This document shows positions 1 to 4,945 of a stretch of DNA of 6,613 nt, piece after piece. The notes beneath the pieces are model-generated. The model was given only the letters and a program-made list of their open reading frames with translations, was not told the origin of the DNA and ran no database searches. Made by a program: the position numbers and the translations under genes. Each line of letters begins with the position of its first letter. Within the stretch, counting starts at the first letter, position 1. This DNA comes from Bacteroidales bacterium (GTDB lineage: Bacteria; Bacteroidota; Bacteroidia; Bacteroidales; UBA7960). The DNA lies in NCBI GenBank assembly GCA_007132825.1, contig SLNX01000113.1, forward strand, positions 1 through 6,613, written 5' to 3'.

Positions 1-971
1 AGCAACTCACCGTTATGTATTGCCCTGTCCCACTTATACAAGTCGAATATGTTTGAATAGATCCCCTTGTCGCCCATCACGCCATCGTGATGTACATCCG
101 GAATAATGATATGACGATGTCCCCACCTCCTGAAACCAAAGGCCCTGTCATTCGTCATACCTCCCTGGTTATGCGGGTCATAAACAAAGGTGTCATCCAT
201 ATCCAGTACGTCAAAAATTTGTTGTTGCATAAAGTCGGCATACCTCTGTCCCGACACCCGTTCGATCAGCAAACCCAAAAAGGCGTATCCCGTGTTCGAA
301 TAGGCGAAACGGGTTCCGGGACTGAAGTTTAGCGGACGGGGATAACGAATGAACAGGTCCAGCATGTCCTCATTGTTTGGCCGGTGTTGATGGTTCCAGT
401 ATCGCTCGATCACCCACATATAATTCTGAAGACCTGAAGTATGGGTCATCATCTGCCGGATTGTTATATTTGACCATGGGAACTCCGGAATATAATGGGT
501 AACAACATCATCAATGTGCAACAATCCTTCCTGGTGCAACATCAATACGGCAGCTGCGGTAAATGTTTTGCTGATGCTGGCAAGCTGAAACGGCGTTTCC
601 GGTCTGAGCGGGGTGTGATTTCTGAAGTCTGCAAAACCAAAACTCCGGCTTAGCAAAACGGTTTCCTCGCGAGCAATCAACACAGTACCGTTAAACCGGC
701 GGGAAAGCAGATACCGGGTAATGGTATCCTCAAAGAAAAAAAGTTCATCTTGTGTGAATGTTCTGCCTGTAGCTAACTCAAGCTTCAGGTGGTCAATACC
801 ATCATGCCCATCTGTCTCCGATCTTACCATAACAACTATCCTCACCAAAAAAAACATCATAATGACAGTCAACCCCAAAAACACACTTTTTGTAATCAAA
901 GATGAATACATCCGGGGTTTTCCGGGTTTCTTTCGGCTTAGTTGATTGTTATATGGGTTATGGTCTTCCAT
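1..971 (-). CDS. Membrane-anchored serine hydrolase, class C beta-lactamase/PBP4-like family (C-terminus outside window)
   Basis: The minus-strand frame stays open to the window edge, giving 323 residues from the ATG at 971. It carries the active-site motifs of the beta-lactamase (Pfam PF00144) family: SxxK as Ser132-Ile-Ser-Lys135, where the serine is the nucleophile, and YxN as Tyr224-Ser-Asn226. The family-typical HTSG stretch is at 177-180 and a GDKGIYSN block precedes the edge. The third motif (HxG/KTG-like) and the stop codon are not in the window. A basic N-terminus (RKKPGKPR) followed by one hydrophobic segment, about residues 29-49, suggests an inner-membrane anchor with the catalytic domain in the periplasm. 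In-frame ATGs at 1013 and 1031 would add 14 or 20 residues. I prefer 971 because a candidate promoter lies between 995 and 1025. Family members include D-Ala-D-Ala peptidases, esterases and D-amino-acid peptidases, so the substrate cannot be named, and antibiotic resistance should not be assumed. Confidence 0.9.
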   Translation of the reverse strand, partial: MEDHNPYNNQLSRKKPGKPRMYSSLITKSVFLGLTVIMMFFLVRIVVMVRSETDGHDGIDHLKLELATGRTFTQDELFFFEDTITRYLLSRRFNGTVLIAREETVLLSRSFGFADFRNHTPLRPETPFQLASISKTFTAAAVLMLHQEGLLHIDDVVTHYIPEFPWSNITIRQMMTHTSGLQNYMWVIERYWNHQHRPNNEDMLDLFIRYPRPLNFSPGTRFAYSNTGYAFLGLLIERVSGQRYADFMQQQIFDVLDMDDTFVYDPHNQGGMTNDRAFGFRRWGHRHIIIPDVHHDGVMGDKGIYSNIFDLYKWDRAIHNGEL

Positions 972-994
972 GAACTTTGTAAACTGTGAAGCGG

Positions 995-1025
995 CAAAAT
1001 TATAAAAATTCATGGTGAGTTGAAA
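995..1025 (-). promoter_or_regulatory. Candidate Bacteroidetes-type promoter for the serine hydrolase
   Basis: Read on the minus strand, TAATTTTG (1002 to 995) matches the TAnnTTTG -7 element. TTTC (1025 to 1022) is a three-of-four match to the TTTG -33 element, at a 19-base spacing. Transcription would begin near 988-991, about 17-20 bases before the ATG at 971 and after the ATG at 1013. Short motifs of this kind arise by chance in AT-rich DNA, so confidence is moderate. Confidence 0.4.
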
Positions 1026-1078
1026 AATCATCTGAAATGAATCGCCCAGAAAACGACAATAAACATTTTTTTTGTTTT

Positions 1079-1114
1079 TTTGTTAAATACGTGTTTAAAA
1101 TAAATGTACATTTG
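1079..1114 (+). promoter_or_regulatory. Candidate Bacteroidetes-type promoter for the acyl-CoA synthetase/transporter operon
   Basis: TACATTTG at 1107-1114 is a perfect TAnnTTTG -7 element. The nearest upstream TTTG (1079-1082) is 24 bases away, which is longer than the usual spacing of about 19-21, so the -33 assignment is weak. A T-rich tract at about 1066-1083 lies just upstream. Transcription would start near 1120, leaving a leader of about 60 bases before the ATG at 1181. Confidence 0.5.
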
Positions 1115-1180
1115 CCCTCTTTTTACTAACAACGTTTTCATTGTTGACAAGCAAGCCAATGTTGAACCAATTTGGAAAAC

Positions 1181-3118
1181 ATGCAAAATAAGTCAAAAGA
1201 CAGAATTATAACCGATAATCTCGCCCTTTTATACCGGGAGGCTGCTTCGCATTATGGTGATCTGCCTGCTTTTGCCGTCAGGCAAAAAGCACTGGAGTGG
1301 CAGCCGGTTTCTTTCAGGGAGTTGTACGAGCAAGGGATGAACCTTGCAACCGGTTTAATTGACCTGGGTGTTATGCAAAAGGAACATGTAGGGCTTTTCA
1401 GCGACAACCGCTTTGAGTGGATCTTAACAGACTATGCGGTACAATTTTGCGGCGCTGCGGATGTTCCGCGTGGCAGAGATGTATCGGATGCTGAACTGTT
1501 GTATATCATCGAGCATGCAGGGATTCAGGTTTGCTTTGTGGAAACAGAGAAGCTGGCAACAAGGTTGCTGCGGTTACGCAGCAGGCTGCCCAAACTGAGG
1601 GAAATTATCGTCATGGATCCTTCAGCCCCTAACCTCAAAGGTACAATTCGTTTGGAAGATGTTTACATGAAAGGCCGGGACCTGAGGAAGGCAGGAGACA
1701 GAGAGGCAGAAAACAGAATTGCTGCAATCAGACCTGACGATCTTTTTACCCTGATCTATACATCAGGTACCACAGGTACGCCAAAAGGCGTGATGCTGAC
1801 ACATGACAACATGATGTCCCAGATCCGTAACCTGCCCGGCCGTCACGGGCCAAACGATCGCATCCTTTCGGTGCTTCCGATCTGGCATGTGTTCGAGCGT
1901 GTGATAGAAATGTACACCATCAGCTTCGGCGGGTGCACCTACTATTCAAGCATTCACACCCTCAGCGACGACATGAAAAACGTTGAACCCACTTTTATGG
2001 CATCCGCACCCAGGCTTTGGGAAAAAGTTCACGAAAAGATACTTCTGGGGGTTCGAAGATCGCATCCTGTAAGACAGATTCTCTTTCACATCGCATACTT
2101 TCTGGCAAAACAATACAAGGTCTCCGAGTACTTCATTACCAACAAACAGATTAAACTCAAACCAACACCCCTTTGGAAGCGTGCCGTACTGACACCTTTT
2201 CATGTAATTCGCTGGCTGATTGTTCTTCCCTGGTATGGGTTCTTCAATGCAGCTGTTTTGGAGCGGGTCAGGCTTGGTGCAGGTGGTTCGCTTGCAGCAA
2301 CTATATCGGGCGGCGGTGCGCTTCCGGCACACATAGACAAGTTTTTCAACTATGTGGGCATTCCCGTACTTGAGGGTTATGGTTTGACAGAAACATCACC
2401 GGTAGTTTCTGTACGTTCAAAGCTAAACCTCGTTTTGGGAACGGTTGGACCACCCATTCGGGAAACAGAAGTTCGAATCATCTGCCTGAACTCTGGAAAA
2501 ACCCTGTATCCCGACCCGGCAGATCCTGCCGGAGGCATTGGTAAAACAGGTGAAATTTGGGTACGCGGCCCTCAGGTTATGAAAGGGTACTACCGTGATG
2601 AACCGCTCACCCGGGCCGCTATGGAAGATGGTTGGTTTCGCACCGGCGACCTTGGCATGATCACCCACAACGACTGTTTGAAAATCGTTGGACGGTCCAA
2701 ATCCACCATTGTACTCTCCAGCGGTGAAAATGTAGAGCCTGAACCACTGGAAATGAAGCTACGGCAAAGCCGGTACATCGATCAGTGCATGGTAGTGGGA
2801 CAAGACCAGAAATTTCTTGGGGTATTGGTTGTTCCCGAGCTCAGTGCATTTAGAAAAAACGGCACACAACCCAAAGACCTTGCAGAGCTTTCATCTTTAC
2901 CGGAAACCAAAACAATCATTCAGAAGGAGATCCGTCAGCTCATATCATCATCAGCCGGGTTTAAGAAGTATGAGCAGATTCGAGACTTTCGAATCCTCCC
3001 CAAACCATTTGTTGTGGACGAGGAGCTTACCAACCTGTTTAAAATCAAAAGGCATGTTGTTACAGACAAATATAAGCAGGTCATTGCAGAGCTATTCCCA
3101 AACAGCACATCTAAATAA
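1181..3118 (+). CDS. AMP-forming long-chain acyl-CoA synthetase (fatty acid-CoA ligase)
   Basis: This 645-residue member of the ANL/AMP-binding superfamily should activate a carboxylic acid with ATP to an acyl-adenylate and then form the CoA thioester. Visible motifs, in order, are the ATP phosphate-binding loop YTSGTTGTPKG (193-203), SGGGALP (376-382), the adenine-binding EGYGLTETSP (398-407), WFRTGDLG with the ribose-binding Asp (485-492), the hinge GRSKSTIVLSSGENVEP (504-520), and a C-terminal Lys in LFKIKR (about residue 621). The VPRG stretch near 94-97 and the length near 645 fit the ACSL/FadD-like long-chain branch rather than acetyl-CoA synthetase. It is probably cytoplasmic or peripheral to the membrane. 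The start is the ATG at 1181; a TTG three codons upstream (1172) is possible but less likely. It is the first gene of a plus-strand cluster, 18 bases before the transporter. The family call is firm, but the exact chain length or acid is not readable from sequence. Confidence 0.93.
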   Translation: MQNKSKDRIITDNLALLYREAASHYGDLPAFAVRQKALEWQPVSFRELYEQGMNLATGLIDLGVMQKEHVGLFSDNRFEWILTDYAVQFCGAADVPRGRDVSDAELLYIIEHAGIQVCFVETEKLATRLLRLRSRLPKLREIIVMDPSAPNLKGTIRLEDVYMKGRDLRKAGDREAENRIAAIRPDDLFTLIYTSGTTGTPKGVMLTHDNMMSQIRNLPGRHGPNDRILSVLPIWHVFERVIEMYTISFGGCTYYSSIHTLSDDMKNVEPTFMASAPRLWEKVHEKILLGVRRSHPVRQILFHIAYFLAKQYKVSEYFITNKQIKLKPTPLWKRAVLTPFHVIRWLIVLPWYGFFNAAVLERVRLGAGGSLAATISGGGALPAHIDKFFNYVGIPVLEGYGLTETSPVVSVRSKLNLVLGTVGPPIRETEVRIICLNSGKTLYPDPADPAGGIGKTGEIWVRGPQVMKGYYRDEPLTRAAMEDGWFRTGDLGMITHNDCLKIVGRSKSTIVLSSGENVEPEPLEMKLRQSRYIDQCMVVGQDQKFLGVLVVPELSAFRKNGTQPKDLAELSSLPETKTIIQKEIRQLISSSAGFKKYEQIRDFRILPKPFVVDEELTNLFKIKRHVVTDKYKQVIAELFPNSTSK

Positions 3119-3136
3119 GAATTAAACAGAAAAGAA

Positions 3137-4210
3137 ATGGAATTTCCATCGCAACTATTATATGCACAGGATCAGGTGCTGCTTGCACTAATGATTTTCA
3201 TCATCATGCTAGGAATGGGGTCAAGCTTAACGGTTGATGACTTCAGGGCTGTAGCCAGAAGTCCGAGGGGGGTACTGGTAGGCTTTTTGTCGCAGTTTGG
3301 CCTGATGCCACTGATCGCTGTTAGCTTGTCGATCGTTTTGAATCTGCACCCTGCCTTTGCGATTGCTCTCATCCTGATTGGCACCTTGCCAGGAGGCACT
3401 ACCTCGAACATGTTTACCTATTTCTCACGAGGTTCGGTTGCCCTGAGCATATCGATGACCACCGCATCAACTGTGATGGCCTTATTTATGATGCCAATCA
3501 TCCTGAGTGTATATACCGTTCGTTTCACAAGCCAGTTGTCAGCCGACATGCGGGCCGCCGGTGCGGAAACAGATTTTGTCATCCCAACGGGAAACATTAT
3601 TAGTTCACTGGTCCTGGTGCTGGTACCTGTAATTCTGGGAATGATTCTAAAGCGCAAATCGCCAGGATGGGCCAAAACAGCAGAAGACACAGCCGGTTTC
3701 ATGGCAGTTTTGGTTATTCTGTATCTCATGATGACTGCATTTGTCCGCCATGGTAAGCTGTTCCTTGTAACTCCTGTTGAAGTATACATTGCAACCATCG
3801 GACTGGGGCTGGCAGGATTTTTCTTTGGATACTGGTTTTCCAGGCTGATTGGAATGTATCCCCTCTTTCAGCGAGCCATTTCATTGGAAACGGGAATACA
3901 AAACGGACCGGTGTCTTTTGCCATCATCCTACTGAGCTTTAACGAACCGGTGCAAAGCCAGATGCTTTGGCTGGCGATCCTGTATTCCACATTCATTGTG
4001 ATGACGTCGTCCATCATTACCCTTTATTTCAGAAAAAAAGGGAAATTTGACTGGGACACATACAAGAACATACAGATTCACAACAGGTTGTTTGGCACTG
4101 AATATGTGACTCGTTATCCGAAAGGGTTTTTGCCGAAGCGGCTTGTAAAGGACCCAAGCCAGGGAACGGTTCCCGCTGCAAAGAAAGCATATTCTGTTTC
4201 CGATTCCTGA
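3137..4210 (+). CDS. Bile acid:sodium symporter (BASS/SBF) family transporter
   Basis: This 357-residue polytopic membrane protein has about 8-10 hydrophobic segments up to residue 297. The family signature is GTLPGGTTSNMF (82-93) followed by LSISMTTAST (103-112), with ETGIQN (251-256) later. Compared from memory with the bacterial ASBT structure (Neisseria), both sodium sites appear intact and correctly spaced: Ser90, Asn91, Ser104, Thr108 and Glu251 for Na1, and Gln53, Glu251 and Gln255 for Na2. This supports Na+-driven import of an organic anion across the inner membrane. Family substrates include bile acids, pantoate, keto acids and other carboxylates, so the substrate is undetermined. 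The loop around 127-150 is hydrophilic, and a charged tail of about 60 residues (298-357) follows the last membrane segment. An A/G-rich stretch (AGAAAAGAA) directly precedes the ATG, 18 bases after the synthetase stop, so the two genes are probably co-transcribed. Confidence 0.92.
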   Translation: MEFPSQLLYAQDQVLLALMIFIIMLGMGSSLTVDDFRAVARSPRGVLVGFLSQFGLMPLIAVSLSIVLNLHPAFAIALILIGTLPGGTTSNMFTYFSRGSVALSISMTTASTVMALFMMPIILSVYTVRFTSQLSADMRAAGAETDFVIPTGNIISSLVLVLVPVILGMILKRKSPGWAKTAEDTAGFMAVLVILYLMMTAFVRHGKLFLVTPVEVYIATIGLGLAGFFFGYWFSRLIGMYPLFQRAISLETGIQNGPVSFAIILLSFNEPVQSQMLWLAILYSTFIVMTSSIITLYFRKKGKFDWDTYKNIQIHNRLFGTEYVTRYPKGFLPKRLVKDPSQGTVPAAKKAYSVSDS

Positions 4211-4227
4211 TTTTTCATGTAACTTTG
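4197..4227 (+). promoter_or_regulatory. Candidate promoter for the carbonic anhydrase gene
   Basis: TAACTTTG at 4220-4227 matches the Bacteroidetes -7 element TAnnTTTG. TTTC at 4197-4200 lies 19 bases upstream and matches three of the four bases of the -33 TTTG. The -33 part overlaps the end of the transporter gene. Transcription would start near 4232-4234, giving a leader of about 57 bases that contains the hairpin at 4250-4269. Confidence 0.45.
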
Positions 4228-4249
4228 GTATGAAAACACAAATTTCATG

Positions 4250-4269
4250 CAAGCCGGCTTTCCGGTTTG
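4250..4269 (+). promoter_or_regulatory. Hairpin in the leader of the carbonic anhydrase gene
   Basis: CAAGCCGG (4250-4257) pairs with CCGGTTTG (4262-4269) through eight base pairs, one of them G-U, around the four-base loop CTTT. It sits between the transporter stop and the ATG at 4291. The bases after it (TTATTCACC) are not a real U-tract, so a classical intrinsic terminator is doubtful. It could instead act as a leaky terminator, a 3'-end stabiliser for the upstream operon, or a leader structure. Confidence 0.45.
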
Positions 4270-4290
4270 TTATTCACCTCATGCTGTAAA

Positions 4291-4920
4291 ATGAACCACC
4301 TCAACGACATTTTCAAGAACAACAGGCGCTGGGTTGCCGATAAGCTTAAAAAAGACAATCAATATTTCAGCAAACTTGCAGAAGGCCAGCGTCCAAGAAT
4401 CCTTTACATCGGCTGTTCCGACAGTCGTGTTTCGGCGGAAGAACTGATGGGACTCGCTCCGGGAGAAGTTTTTGTGCACCGTAACATTGCCAACATGGTT
4501 CCCAACACAGACCTGAGTGCAATGTCTGTGATCAAATACGCAGTAAACATTCTGAAGGTGCAAGATGTTGTGGTTTGTGGACACTACCATTGTGGCGGAG
4601 TAAAGGCTGCCATGGAACACGCAGATCTGGGACTGCTTAATCCCTGGCTTCGCAACATCCGCGACGTATATCGCATCCATCAGCAAAAGCTCAACAAGAT
4701 CGGCGACGAAGAAAAAAGATTTCGCAAGCTCGTTGAATATAACGTCCGGGAACAGTGCATCAATGTAATAAAAACCGCGGTGATTCAGCGTGCCTGGAAA
4801 GAAAGGGGGGTTCGTGTCCATGGCTGGGTGTTTGACATTGGCACCGGCAAACTAAAAGACCTGAAGATTGATTTTGAGGGGATCCTGTCGCATATCATGG
4901 AAGTATATCGAATCGACTAA
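4291..4920 (+). CDS. Beta-class carbonic anhydrase
   Basis: This 209-residue enzyme should interconvert CO2 and bicarbonate in the cytoplasm using one zinc per subunit. The zinc ligands are Cys42 in GCSDSR (41-46), and His98 and Cys101 in CGHYHCGG (96-103). Asp44 and Arg46 form the catalytic dyad of the family. The block EVFVHRNIANMVPNTDLS (59-76) and the ending with HGWVFDIGTGKLKDL (177-191) are typical of bacterial beta enzymes, and the length is normal. There is no signal peptide. The start is the ATG at 4291, whose product begins MNHLNDIF as expected for the family. A TTG at 4267 is in frame, but it lies inside the hairpin and would add eight atypical residues. The gene lies 80 bases after the transporter, with its own candidate promoter, and 25 bases before the secreted-protein gene. 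Likely roles are bicarbonate supply for carboxylases, including fatty acid synthesis, and pH balance. Confidence 0.95.
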   Translation: MNHLNDIFKNNRRWVADKLKKDNQYFSKLAEGQRPRILYIGCSDSRVSAEELMGLAPGEVFVHRNIANMVPNTDLSAMSVIKYAVNILKVQDVVVCGHYHCGGVKAAMEHADLGLLNPWLRNIRDVYRIHQQKLNKIGDEEKRFRKLVEYNVREQCINVIKTAVIQRAWKERGVRVHGWVFDIGTGKLKDLKIDFEGILSHIMEVYRID

Positions 4921-4945
4921 CAAGCAAAACCTTACAACAACGATT

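Noticed and set aside
87..945. Short plus-strand open frames at 87-332 and 721-945
   Set aside because: They lie antisense to the serine hydrolase, whose minus-strand frame has conserved catalytic motifs. Their products show no domain or composition of a real protein.
1126..1146. Inverted repeat AACAA/TTGTT in the acyl-CoA synthetase leader as an operator or hairpin
   Set aside because: Only five A/T-rich pairs around an eight-base loop, which is within what is expected by chance.
1172..1180. TTG start three codons before the acyl-CoA synthetase ATG
   Set aside because: The ATG at 1181 is adjacent and the three added residues are not part of any recognised family feature. TTG is a rarer start.
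1946..2332. 128-codon minus-strand open frame inside the acyl-CoA synthetase
   Set aside because: It is fully contained in a conserved coding region and has no recognisable features, so it is a chance frame.
4250..4275. Classical rho-independent terminator after the transporter
   Set aside because: The stem is good, but the following bases (TTATTCACC) do not form a T-run, so it is reported only as a hairpin of uncertain role.
4279..4821. 180-codon minus-strand open frame opposite the carbonic anhydrase
   Set aside because: The plus-strand frame has all zinc-ligand motifs. The antisense product is Cys/His/Phe-rich in the way expected of a mirror frame.
4868..4945. N-terminal extension of the secreted protein from a TTG overlapping the carbonic anhydrase
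   Set aside because: It would put 26 residues before a clear signal peptide and overlap the end of the upstream gene. The ATG at 4946 gives a normal exported protein.
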